Source of the DNA: DATAXP01 sp963708675
GTDB taxonomy: Bacteria; Planctomycetota; Planctomycetia; Pirellulales; PNKZ01
Direction of reading: 5' to 3'
Length of the DNA stretch: 64,000 nt
NCBI GenBank assembly: GCA_963708675.1
Contig: CAVPTO010000004.1
Location: forward strand, 124,001 to 188,000
A model generated the notes under the pieces. That model did not search any database. It worked only from the letters and a program-made list of their open reading frames with translations, and was not told the origin of the DNA. Below, one piece after another: positions 35,731 through 44,717 of the stretch. The position numbers and the translations under genes are program-made. Every line of letters begins with the position of its first letter. Position 1 is the stretch's first letter.

Positions 35731-37533
35731 ATGATCGCCTCAGCAGTCAAAGCCGCTCTCGTCATGCTGGTTCTCATCGCGGCCCCGATGTTGGTCGTCG
35801 CCGCTCCCAGCAATCCCACGGCCGTCGGCCAAGAGCGCATCGATCGTCTGATCGGTCAGCTTGGCGACGACGATTATTTCGTGCGTCAGTGGGCTCAAGA
35901 AGAGCTGAGCCGCATCGGGCTGCAAGCCTTCGATTCTCTCTCGCGAGCCGAGAACGACGACGACATCGAGATCGCCGAACGTGCGCGGTACCTGGTTCGC
36001 ATGTTGCACGTCGAGCCGGTTCTCGACGGCGATCCGCCGGAAGTGAAGAAGATTTTCGAAGGCTACGAGTCGGCCGACGAACAGGCGCGCATCTCGATGG
36101 CCGACCAACTCGCGAAGTTGCCCAACGACCAAGGCGTGTCGGCATTGTGCCGATTGCTGCGATTCGATCGTTCGCAACACGTGTCGAAGCTCGCGGCGCT
36201 GAAACTCATCGACCAGAATGCCGGTCGACATGAGACCTCGCCGCAGTTGCGAACGACGGTGCTTGACAGTCTCGGTCGCAGTCCGCGCCCAGCCGCCGAG
36301 TGGCTGCGCACGTGGATCAATCAGCGCGACGATGCGACCGCCTCCGCAGCGGCATGGGCGCGTTATGCCACCGACGAAACGCGCGTGCTTCGTCAGACGC
36401 CGCACCTTTCGCGACCTGAGATTGTCGTCGGTCTCATCGAGCAGCAGGTCATGTCGCTCACGAAGCTCGGTCGCGACGACGACGCCCTGGAGGCCATGCG
36501 TTCGCTGATCGCCATGGAGCCTGAGGACAGCACCCAGCTCACGGCAATGTTCGATTGGCTCGCGAAGCAGAAGGCTTGGCCAATCCTCGAAGAGGCGATC
36601 CCGCGCTACGAGAACCGCTTCGAACAAGAGCCGCTGCTGCTCTATGGATTGGCCGACTCCTGCCGCAAGAACGGCAACAACAAGCTGTCGGAAGAAGCGG
36701 CGCACCGCGCGGTCGCGATGCACGAGGACAATCAGCGATTGCACCTCGGCATCGGCTACGAGCTGCAGCGACGTGGCATGATCGATTGGGCCGAATGGGA
36801 ATTCCGCCGCGCGATCGCCATCGGCCCACCTGGCGAAGATGCGACCCTTTGGGTGCAAGCGCGTCTAGGCGAAATGCTGCACGATCAAGGCCGCGACTTC
36901 GACGCTGCGAAGGCTTACGAAGAGCGGGCCGCCGCACTCGAAGAACGCGCCGCGAACGGCCGGCAGCCCGATCCTTCGGACATCAAAGTCACGCGCGGCC
37001 AGATGCACTTCTTCTTCGCTTGCGACGCGTTGCAGAAGCAGGATCTGCCGCGGCAAAAAGAAGAGTTGCTCAAAGGCGTCGAGGCTGATCCCGACAATGC
37101 CGACGTGCTGATCGCCATGTATCGCTATCCCAACGACAAGGAGATGCACGACCTGGCAATGACGAAGATTCGCGCCGCTGGCGACAAGTTCCGCTCGAAG
37201 ATTCTGCAATCTCCCGACGACGTGATGGCCTACAACCAGCTCGCCTGGCTCATCGCCAACACCGAAGGCGACTACCAGGAAGCGCTTCGCTGCTCGCTCA
37301 AGTCGATCGAGTTGCTCCCGCCCGATTCGCCACAGCGCGGCGGGTATCTCGACACGCTTGGCCACTGTTACTTCGCCGTCGGCGACCTCGAAAACGCCGT
37401 CAAATCTCAGACCGAAGCTGTCAGCCAAGAGCCGCACTCGGGCCTGATCAAGCGTCAGCTCGAGAAGTTCAAGAAAGCGCTCGAGGACTCAAAGAATGCC
37501 GACTCGAAGAACGCGGAATCGAAGAAGGGCTAA
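35731..37533 (+). CDS. Secreted HEAT/TPR-repeat protein
   Basis: The 600-residue product has a signal peptide (MIASAVKAALVMLVLIAAPM, cleavage after VVAA). Armadillo/HEAT-like repeats occupy about 35-215 (RIDRLIGQLGDDDYFVRQWA, ALCRLLRFDRSQHVSKLAAL). From about 230 there are TPR-type helices (LYGLADSCRKNGNNKLSEEA, YLDTLGHCYFAVGDLENAVK) to a Lys/Ser/Asp-rich tail. Proteins of this architecture are scaffold-like and frequent in planctomycetes. The function is unknown. A MITE-like element begins five bases after the stop. Confidence 0.8.
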   Translation: MIASAVKAALVMLVLIAAPMLVVAAPSNPTAVGQERIDRLIGQLGDDDYFVRQWAQEELSRIGLQAFDSLSRAENDDDIEIAERARYLVRMLHVEPVLDGDPPEVKKIFEGYESADEQARISMADQLAKLPNDQGVSALCRLLRFDRSQHVSKLAALKLIDQNAGRHETSPQLRTTVLDSLGRSPRPAAEWLRTWINQRDDATASAAAWARYATDETRVLRQTPHLSRPEIVVGLIEQQVMSLTKLGRDDDALEAMRSLIAMEPEDSTQLTAMFDWLAKQKAWPILEEAIPRYENRFEQEPLLLYGLADSCRKNGNNKLSEEAAHRAVAMHEDNQRLHLGIGYELQRRGMIDWAEWEFRRAIAIGPPGEDATLWVQARLGEMLHDQGRDFDAAKAYEERAAALEERAANGRQPDPSDIKVTRGQMHFFFACDALQKQDLPRQKEELLKGVEADPDNADVLIAMYRYPNDKEMHDLAMTKIRAAGDKFRSKILQSPDDVMAYNQLAWLIANTEGDYQEALRCSLKSIELLPPDSPQRGGYLDTLGHCYFAVGDLENAVKSQTEAVSQEPHSGLIKRQLEKFKKALEDSKNADSKNAESKKG

Positions 37534-37537
37534 CGAG

Positions 37538-37700
37538 TCTCAGAAAACCAATTTATGGTGACCACTCAACGACAACCAGCCCGAAGCGCAAGAGAGGGAT
37601 GAGGCGTGATCGAGGTGAAATCGGAACCCGGCACCTCCCTCGCTTGCGCTTCGGGCTGGTAGCACTCGACGAGTTTACGTCGTTTTCTGAGGATCAATAG
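37538..37700. repeat. MITE-like element with R5 right end
   Basis: The right end GTTTTCTGAGGATCAATA (37682-37699) equals that at 30483-30500; the left end is shortened to TCTCAGAAAAC. Inside is a near-perfect hairpin CCAGCCCGAAGCGCAAG / CTTGCGCTTCGGGCTGG. It fills the gap between the TPR gene and the propeller gene. Confidence 0.75.
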
Positions 37701-37732
37701 CCGCGTCGTTGACGAGGCATTTGAGGCTTTCG

Positions 37733-39212
37733 ATGCCGGTCGAAGAATCGCCACTTGCGGTCCTGGGCCCCGGCTTTCGTAGCGAAACTTTCGTCGTGAG
37801 TCGCGACGGCTGGCGAGTCGCAATGGTCGCCGCCCCGCCGCCCGCGCCCGCCGTCATGTATCCGTGGGACAAGCTCGAAGACGTCTTGCCGCGCACCATG
37901 GCCGGTCAAGGCGGCGAGTGTTGCTGGATCGACGGCCAACCAGGTCCGCGGCACGAGACGATCGGGCGCCCCGTCTTCAGCCCCGACTCGAAACGTATTG
38001 CCTACATCGCGACCGACGCCAGCCAATCGTATGCCGTCGTCGATGGCGTGCCTCATGATCGCTATGCGTCGATCATCGCCGAGTCGCTGGCTTTCAGCGC
38101 CGATAGTGCGCATCTCGCATATCTTGCAAAGGTCGACGCTGCCACATGCGCCGTGGTCCTCGACGGCAAAGAACTCGAACGTGCCGACGGCATCGAGAGC
38201 CTCACGCTGTCGCCGCACGGCGGACGCTTCGGCTATTTCGTGCGCGTTGATGACGGATGGATCGCGTCGATTGACGGCCAGCGTAGTCCGCTGCTCGACG
38301 AATTTGGCCTCATCGAGTTCAGCGCCGACGGTCGTCACGTCGCTTACGGCGCGGATCAACGGCATGGCCCACATTGTGGCCGACGACGTCATCGGTCCTC
38401 CGTTCTCGGGCATCGGCCTGCATCGTTATAACGCTGACGGCTCGCGGCTGGCCTATGCGGCACAAGTCGGGGATCAACAAGCGGTGATCGTCAACGGCGT
38501 TCAGGAGGCGATTTGGCCGCAGGTCGCCGATGCTACGGTGACGTTCAGCCCCGACGGTCGACGCCTCGCGTACATGGCCAGCGACGGCGAGCAACCGTTC
38601 GTCGTCATCGACGGTCAGCGCGGCGAATCGTTCCATGGATTGTTGCCGCCGATCTTCAGTGCCGACAGTCGACGTGTCGCGTACATCGCCGGCCGCAATG
38701 ACAAGATGTTCGTGGTCGTCGACGGCAAGCTCGGCCCCGAGTTCGCGGGCATCGGTAGCGACACGTTTCGTTTCAGCGTCGACGGCGAACATTTCTGCTA
38801 CGACGCAGATCTCGGCGGCAAGCGCTGCGCTGTGCGCGACCACGAATGCGGTCCCGCTTACGACAGCATCGGCACGGCAACTCCAGTGCTTAGCGCCGAC
38901 GGTAAGCGGATGGCCTACACCGCCTCGCAATGTTCACGATGGTTCGTTGTGGTCGACGGCCGCGAGGATTCGGAGCGTTTCGACGGCGTCGTGGCCGGAT
39001 CGCTGCAGTTCTCGCCCAACGGGCGGACCGTCGCCTTCGCCGCCGGCAATGGCCCCGATCAATATATCGTCGTCCAAGATTTGACCGGCGACAGCCGCAA
39101 GTTCGGCCCCTATGCGGGTCTGGTCGGCCCGATTGTTTTTGAAGCCGACGAATCGTTGCACGCGCTGGTCCTGCGCGACCATGATGTCTTGCGCGTCCGG
39201 GTGACGCGGTAG
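37733..39212 (+). CDS. WD40/PD40-like beta-propeller protein, frameshifted
   Basis: From the ATG at 37733 (MPVEESPLAVLGPGFRSETF) the frame runs to about 38355. A one-base loss there moves it to the frame ending at 39212 (continuing ARINGMAHIVADDVIGPPFS). The reconstructed protein of about 490 residues consists of repeated units of the form FSxDSxRxAYxA (FSPDSKRIAYIATDA, FSADSAHLAYLAKVD, FSPDGRRLAYMASDG, FSADSRRVAYIAGRN, LSADGKRMAYTASQC, FSPNGRTVAFAAGNG), a TolB/PD40-type propeller of at least eight blades. No signal peptide is visible, so it may be cytoplasmic. The function is unknown. Confidence 0.75.
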
Positions 39213-39237
39213 ACTTCCTGATTCGCGGAGAGTTGTC

Positions 39238-41538
39238 TTGAGAACCATGCAAGCTCGTGGGCTTTCTACCGGCGGCCTCTTATGGACGGCGATGTTGTTC
39301 GTCGCCGTGGAGTGTTCCGTCGCTCGCGCCGCTCCACTCGATGGCACCTCAGAACTCATCTGGCAAGGCGATCTCGCCGAGCGCATGGTCGACGGCCTAC
39401 ACACCTTTCTCGACCGCGAAACCGCCGCCAGCGTCGAGCGGCACGCGCGTCATTGGAATCGCGACTTCAGCTCGCCCGAAGCGTACGCCAAAAGCATCGA
39501 ACCGAATCGCCAGCACTTGCGAACGATTTTAGGAGTGGTTGACGAGCGGGCGACCAGCTTTGACCCAATCAAACGTCGCGTTGGAGTGTTGGAATCGGAA
39601 GGCAAGCGATATGCGAGTCTCTACGAATTGCGCTGGGCGGCTCTACCGGGCGTGCATGGCGAAGGATATGTCTTCGAGTCTCGTGACAATCCCGAAGGCT
39701 CCTGCATTCTTATTCCGGATGCTAATATTCGTCCCGAGGCGATCTTTGGAATCGGCGATAACGCTGGTGAACCCGTCAATTGGGCCGACCATGCGACCGG
39801 TGTCGCAATGTCAGCGATGGATCTATATGTGCTCGCACCGATAAGCCGCGATGAAAAGTACTCCCGGGTTCTCGAAAAGCCCACCGGGCAACCCCACCGA
39901 GAGTTCATTTATCGGCAAGCATTCGAGATGGGCCGTCACATCATCGGGTACGAGGTGCAAAAGGTGCTGGCGATTGTCGACGAACTCCATCGTCGCAGCA
40001 GATCGCCGAATCAAAGACGCGCGATCACGGTCCATGGGCAGGGCGACGGTGGACTGATCGCGCTGTGTGCCGCGGCTATCGACCCACGCATTGACGAGGT
40101 GGTTGTCACCGGCTACTTCGCGCCTCGTGAAGACGTCTCGAAGCAAACTATTGATCGCAACGTGTGGGGATTACTCGACGAGTTCGGTGACGCCGAGATT
40201 GCCAGCATGATTGCCCCGCGGCCTTTGACTATCCACTACGCCGACTACCCGCAAGTCGCCGAACATAGTAAGCCAAATTCGACACCCGGCACGCTCGTAA
40301 CTCCCAGCTACGATTCCGTCGATCGTGAGTTTGAGCGTGCTCGTTCACTGACGGGTATCGTTGCCCAAGGAGCGATAGTCCGTCTCGATGACACGCCGAT
40401 TTCTACAGCGGGGTTCTTGAGATGGACGCCGCTCACGTTGGACATCTCAGAAGTCTTGGCCGTTGATATTCACGATATTCCCGATCCCGAAGCGCGGCAA
40501 AGACGCCAAGTCAATGAACTTGTCGGGTTCACGCAGAAGGTCGTACGTGAAAGTCCACGGACACGAGCGAAGTTGTGGGATCAGGTGGATCGAAAATCGC
40601 ATGATACGACGACGTATGCGAAGAGTACGGTCGAGCTGCGTAAGAAGTTCTATGACGAGATTCTGGGCCGCTTCGATCAATCGCTGCTGCCCGTCAACCC
40701 GCGCACGCGGCAGATTTACGACGAGCCGAAGTACACCGGCTACGAAGTCGTGCTCGATGTATTTCCCGATGTGTTCGCTTATGGCATCCTGCTTGTGCCG
40801 AAAGACATCGGGCCCGGCGAACGTCGACCGGTCGTCGTGTGTCAGCACGGGTTAGAGGGTAGACCTCAAGATCTGACCGAGCCGGGAAGCGACCACAAGG
40901 CGTATCATCGCTATGCCGGTCGCTTGGCCGAGATGGGCTACATCACCTACGCGCCGCAGAATCCGTACATCGGCAAGGACCGCTTTCGATCGTTGGTGAG
41001 GAAAGCGAACCCGCTGGGCAAGTCGCTTTGGTCGTTCATCGTGCCGCAACATCAGCAGACCGTGAACTGGCTGGCGAGCTTGCCGATGGTCGACCCGCAG
41101 CGGATCGCGTTCTACGGCCTCAGCTATGGCGGCAAGACGGCGATGCGCGTGCCGGCCGTCGTCGAAGGTTACTGCCTCAGCATTTGCTCGGGCGATTTCA
41201 ACGAGTGGATTTGGAAGTGCACGAGCGTCGATTGGCCGCGAAGTTATCTCGCTACGGGTGAATACGAGATGCCGGAGTGGAACCTCGGCAACACGTTCAA
41301 CTATGCCGAGATGGCGGGACTGATCGCGCCGCGGCCTTTCATGGTCGAGCGTGGGCACCGCGACGGCGTGGCGCCGGATGAGTGGGTCGCTTACGAATAT
41401 GCGAAGGTGCGGCTGCTATACGCCGACCTGAAGATTCCCGAGCGGACGGAGATCGAATTCTTCGACGGACCGCACACGATCAACGGCGTCGGCACGTTCA
41501 ACTTTCTGAGCAAGCACCTGAATTGGCCGCGACCGTGA
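39238..41538 (+). CDS. Large secreted alpha/beta hydrolase with two hydrolase-like domains
   Basis: GGAG at 39227-39230 is spaced seven bases from a TTG at 39238; an ATG at 39247 is the alternative. A signal peptide (GGLLWTAMLFVAVECSVARA) precedes about 740 mature residues. The N-terminal half has an esterase-like fold whose nucleophile elbow reads GQGDGG, lacking Ser. The C-terminal half has the intact elbow GLSYGGK, an acid in ERGHRDGVAPDEW and a His in FDGPHTING, that is, a complete Ser-Asp-His triad. Relatives are annotated as acetyl-xylan-esterase or dienelactone-hydrolase-like proteins. A polysaccharide-ester substrate is plausible but not shown. Confidence 0.8.
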   Translation: MRTMQARGLSTGGLLWTAMLFVAVECSVARAAPLDGTSELIWQGDLAERMVDGLHTFLDRETAASVERHARHWNRDFSSPEAYAKSIEPNRQHLRTILGVVDERATSFDPIKRRVGVLESEGKRYASLYELRWAALPGVHGEGYVFESRDNPEGSCILIPDANIRPEAIFGIGDNAGEPVNWADHATGVAMSAMDLYVLAPISRDEKYSRVLEKPTGQPHREFIYRQAFEMGRHIIGYEVQKVLAIVDELHRRSRSPNQRRAITVHGQGDGGLIALCAAAIDPRIDEVVVTGYFAPREDVSKQTIDRNVWGLLDEFGDAEIASMIAPRPLTIHYADYPQVAEHSKPNSTPGTLVTPSYDSVDREFERARSLTGIVAQGAIVRLDDTPISTAGFLRWTPLTLDISEVLAVDIHDIPDPEARQRRQVNELVGFTQKVVRESPRTRAKLWDQVDRKSHDTTTYAKSTVELRKKFYDEILGRFDQSLLPVNPRTRQIYDEPKYTGYEVVLDVFPDVFAYGILLVPKDIGPGERRPVVVCQHGLEGRPQDLTEPGSDHKAYHRYAGRLAEMGYITYAPQNPYIGKDRFRSLVRKANPLGKSLWSFIVPQHQQTVNWLASLPMVDPQRIAFYGLSYGGKTAMRVPAVVEGYCLSICSGDFNEWIWKCTSVDWPRSYLATGEYEMPEWNLGNTFNYAEMAGLIAPRPFMVERGHRDGVAPDEWVAYEYAKVRLLYADLKIPERTEIEFFDGPHTINGVGTFNFLSKHLNWPRP

Positions 41539-41566
41539 ACAGTCGCCGAGCATCGGAAGGTGGCCA

Positions 41567-42109
41567 TTGTTGAAGCGCTGGAAGCAGCAGCCAAGCCAGG
41601 AGTTTTTGGAACGCGGCAGGCGCGTAATGTCGTTGATCGCTTTCACCTCCCAAGCAGACGGCGCGATCTTCACCGATCAGGGCGTTCCGCTCGCGCGATT
41701 TGAAACGCATCCGAAGCGCTCCGCACACTCCCTCTTGAACTTGGGCAATAAGCCCGCCTTTGTTGTCTATGACCCCTCGAATTGCGAGGTCCTTCGCATT
41801 CAACGAGTCCGTCGTATGCCCCCGACGTTCCAAATGATCGGAGACGGCCAGGTTCTGGCTCGGATTCGGTTGCTGAGCCTTCTTCGCAATAGTTATGCGA
41901 TCGAGCCGACGGATGGGGCGCGATGGGTCTTCAGAATGCCGCTGTTTACCGTCACCTTTCACGGCGCATCAAGCGAAGGAGAGGAGGTATGGGTTCAAGT
42001 GGGACCTGGAAAAACTCAGTGGAATGTCTTGCTCGAACCACATCGAGATTCGATTCCATTTCTTTCCGCACTTTCGTTCATTCATCGCGAGTGGTGGTGC
42101 TATTCCTGA
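41567..42109 (+). CDS. Hypothetical protein, possible tubby/LURP-like fold
   Basis: The frame opens at a TTG (41567) with GGAAGGTGG just upstream; an internal ATG at 41627 (MSLIAFTSQADGAIFTDQGV) is possible. The product of up to 180 residues is beta-rich (AFVVYDPSNCEVLRIQRVRR, FQMIGDGQVLARIRLLSLLR, YAIEPTDGARWVFRMPLFTV). The pattern vaguely recalls tubby-C/LURP-one proteins, but I cannot name a family with confidence. There is no signal peptide. It follows the hydrolase gene by 28 bp and could be in its transcript. Confidence 0.5.
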   Translation: MLKRWKQQPSQEFLERGRRVMSLIAFTSQADGAIFTDQGVPLARFETHPKRSAHSLLNLGNKPAFVVYDPSNCEVLRIQRVRRMPPTFQMIGDGQVLARIRLLSLLRNSYAIEPTDGARWVFRMPLFTVTFHGASSEGEEVWVQVGPGKTQWNVLLEPHRDSIPFLSALSFIHREWWCYS

Positions 42110-42470
42110 CTGGTCACAGAAAGAAACGGACGCCCGAGCCATTCATTCATGAGCAGTGCGCTGGAATCGGGCTGAGCTTTTGTTGTTGAAAGTAGGCCAG
42201 CCGTTTAAGTAGCCTCGCTGACGTTAGCGATTGGTGCACCCTCACGACATGCGCCACGATGAATACAAGCCGCCAATGGACTTTTTGCACATGGTTTGGT
42301 GAACAAAAAGTCGGTCCCGCATGTGTCGGAGAGGCGATTTATTGCACGAAAGGTGCGGCCCCATGGGTATGGCAATAAGTCGACCGGTGTCGCGAGCAAA
42401 TAATGCAGGCGCGGCGAGCGTCTGCCTGAGGGAAATGAGCACGCAATCTTTTGAGTTGGGAACGACTTCA
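42110..42470. other. Intergenic region with small hairpins, no gene seen
   Basis: It contains a hairpin GACTTTTTG/CAAAAAGTC (42279-42287 with 42304-42312) and the palindrome listed at 42335-42382. The latter part is an open extension of the sulfatase frame but lacks family similarity. Confidence 0.5.
42335..42382. repeat. CGACTTATTGC palindrome, copy 1
   Basis: CGATTTATTGC (one mismatch) pairs with GCAATAAGTCG at 42372-42382. A perfect copy is at 56932-56979, and both copies lie close to a GACTTTTTGCACA motif. Confidence 0.65.
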
Positions 42471-43937
42471 ATGACGAAGGCGATTTGCATTGTGGCGTTG
42501 GCGATGGGCACGCTTTTCGGGCGGCAGGCCGTCGCGGCGGAGAAGCCGAACATCATCGTCATTCTGTCGGACGATTATGGCTGGGGCAGCTTTGGAGCCG
42601 CCGGAGCGCCGAGCGATTTGAAAACGCCGGCCCTCGATCGGCTCGCTCACGAAGGACGACGCTTCACGAATGCTTACGCACCGGGGTCGGTCTGCTCGCC
42701 GACGCGTTATGGTTTGATGACGGGCCGCTATTACTGGCGGACGAGCATCAAGGATGGCGAAGTGTTGGCGGGCAACGCGCCGCTGCACATCGAACCCACG
42801 CGCACGACGCTCGCATCGTTGTGCAAATCGCAAGGCTATCAGACGGCAGCGTTCGGAAAGTGGCACCTGGGGCTGCAATCGGACGTGGCAAAAACGGATT
42901 GGAACTTGCCGTTGTCGCCGGGTCCGCAGGCGATTGGGTTCGATTACTTCTATGGGCTCGCGGCGAATCCTTGGAATGGGCCGCACTCGTTCATCGAGAA
43001 CGACAAGATATTAGGCCGCCTCGCTGGGCAAGAGATCGTCATCAGCGGGCAGAAGGCCGACGCTACGACGAGCGGCATCGCGAAGCCGTGGCGCGAAGAT
43101 CACATCATGGCGAATCTCACGAAGCACGTGACCGGTTGGATCGAGAGCCACGCGACCGAGCCGTTCTTCATCTACTACGCACCGAACGCGATCCACGAGC
43201 CGGTGGTCGCGCACCCGAAGTTTCATGGAAGCAAATATGGCAAGTATGGCGACTTCATCGAAGAACTCGATTGGAGCGTCGGGCAGATTCTCGACACGCT
43301 CGACAAGTTGGAGTTGGTCGAGGAGACGCTGGTTATCTTCACGAGCGACAACGGCGGCGTCGTGAGCGAGAACAATGCGAACGCGTCGGGGGCGTTGAAG
43401 GCGGGCTTGGCAATTAACGGCGTGCTGCGAGGCGGCAAGCACGACATTTGGGAAGGCGGTTTTCGCGAGCCGTTTTTAGTGCGATGGCCGAGCAAGGTTC
43501 CCGCGAACACGGTAAGCGATCAGGTGATTTGCCTGACCGACGTGTTGGCCACGCTCGCGGGAGTTCTGGATGTGAAGCTGACTCCGGGCAACGCCGAGGA
43601 CAGCTTCGACGTGCGTCGCGCGTTCTTCGAGACCCAGAGCGACAAGCCGGTGCGCGAGAGCGTGATTCTGCAAGACGCTCACGCGGCGTATGCCGTCCGT
43701 GTTGGCGATTGGAAGCTGATTGAACGCGTCGACCCGCCGAAGATCGAACACCGCAATAAGCGGAAGGCGCAGCAGGCTGCGAGAGAGCATGCGCGGTTCA
43801 AGCACGACGAACTGTACGATCTGACGAGCGATCCCGCCGAGGCGAACGATGTGTCGGCCAACCATCCGGAGGTGGTCGCTAAGTTGCGCAAGGTGTTGGC
43901 CGACGGTCGGAATGCGCCGGCGACGAGACCGGAGTGA
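42471..43937 (+). CDS. Secreted type I sulfatase
   Basis: From the ATG at 42471 the product has a signal peptide (MTKAICIVALAMGTLFGRQA, then VAAE). The 488-residue alkaline-phosphatase-fold protein has metal ligands DD at 34-35 (ILSDDYGWG), the formylglycine signature CSPTR with C75 (VCSPTRYGLMTGRYYWRT), GKWHLG and TSDNGG with the remaining ligands. The Cys must be oxidised to formylglycine by a separate maturase, not in the window. It should remove sulfate esters from polysaccharides in the periplasm; the substrate is undefined. An in-frame ATG at 42435 is an alternative start. Confidence 0.93.
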   Translation: MTKAICIVALAMGTLFGRQAVAAEKPNIIVILSDDYGWGSFGAAGAPSDLKTPALDRLAHEGRRFTNAYAPGSVCSPTRYGLMTGRYYWRTSIKDGEVLAGNAPLHIEPTRTTLASLCKSQGYQTAAFGKWHLGLQSDVAKTDWNLPLSPGPQAIGFDYFYGLAANPWNGPHSFIENDKILGRLAGQEIVISGQKADATTSGIAKPWREDHIMANLTKHVTGWIESHATEPFFIYYAPNAIHEPVVAHPKFHGSKYGKYGDFIEELDWSVGQILDTLDKLELVEETLVIFTSDNGGVVSENNANASGALKAGLAINGVLRGGKHDIWEGGFREPFLVRWPSKVPANTVSDQVICLTDVLATLAGVLDVKLTPGNAEDSFDVRRAFFETQSDKPVRESVILQDAHAAYAVRVGDWKLIERVDPPKIEHRNKRKAQQAAREHARFKHDELYDLTSDPAEANDVSANHPEVVAKLRKVLADGRNAPATRPE

Positions 43938-44152
43938 GCGAGGGCTAATGAGTGCGCAACACCCCCATTTTCGCAGAATTCGATCTGGGCAAGTGCATGG
44001 TGGGTAGCGACTTGTGTGCAGCCGGTCTTGGTACTCGTGGCGATTCACACAGTCATGCAGCCATGATGGCACGGCATCTGCAAAGTGTTCTTAGAGGGCA
44101 GCTGAGCACTGGCTCATGTCAGTCATTGAGACCACCGTTAGGAGATCGAATC

Positions 44153-44557
44153 ATGCGTTCAACAATGTTTCTCACCGCCGTCGCAGCCCTCGCCATTTTG
44201 GCCGGAACCGCAATGGGACAAGTTCGTTTTGGCGGCGGCGCCCATGTGAACCCCGGATACCGCTACGGGTATCAGCCGTATAACAACGGCTATGGGTACA
44301 ACAACGGGTACGGTTACAACAATGGATACAACGGAGCCTATGGCTCGGCGTACCGCGGCTATTCGCCCTACAACAATGGGTACGGGTACAATAACGGTTA
44401 TTACAACAATGGCTATGGGAACGGCTACTACGGAAATGGGTACGGCTACGGCTATGGCAATCCGAGCGTCAACGCAGGCGCAAACCTCGGCGGAGCGATT
44501 GGCGGCCAGACCGGCGCCAACATCGGAGCTGCCATCGGCGCCGCTACCGGCAGCTAG
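44153..44557 (+). CDS. Secreted Tyr/Asn/Gly-rich repetitive protein
   Basis: The ATG at 44153 follows TTAGGAG. A signal peptide (MRSTMFLTAVAALAILAGTA, MGQ cleavage) precedes a 75-residue region built of YNNGYGYNNGY-type repeats and a Gly/Ala C-terminal part (GANLGGAIGGQTGANIGAAI) resembling glycine-zipper membrane-associating segments. Total length is 134 residues. It is probably an exported structural or adhesive protein; no function is established. A strong terminator follows. Confidence 0.75.
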   Translation: MRSTMFLTAVAALAILAGTAMGQVRFGGGAHVNPGYRYGYQPYNNGYGYNNGYGYNNGYNGAYGSAYRGYSPYNNGYGYNNGYYNNGYGNGYYGNGYGYGYGNPSVNAGANLGGAIGGQTGANIGAAIGAATGS

Positions 44558-44591
44558 TCGTTGCGTCTGACTCGTTAAATCGTGACTTCTG

Positions 44592-44630
44592 TGGCCAGGA
44601 TCGACCCGATTGTCGGTCCTGGCCATTTTT
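44592..44630 (+). terminator. Rho-independent terminator
   Basis: A hairpin TGGCCAGGATCGAC / GTCGGTCCTGGCCA (one G-T type mismatch, six-base loop) is followed by TTTTT at 44626-44630, about 35 bp after the stop of the Tyr/Asn/Gly-rich gene. Confidence 0.85.
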
Positions 44631-44717
44631 GTTGCGCCACGTCAGACATCATCGCACTTGTCGCAAAGCCAGCTTCCGCCTTACGATGCCGCTTTCCACG
44701 GACCTCAGGAAGCGATC

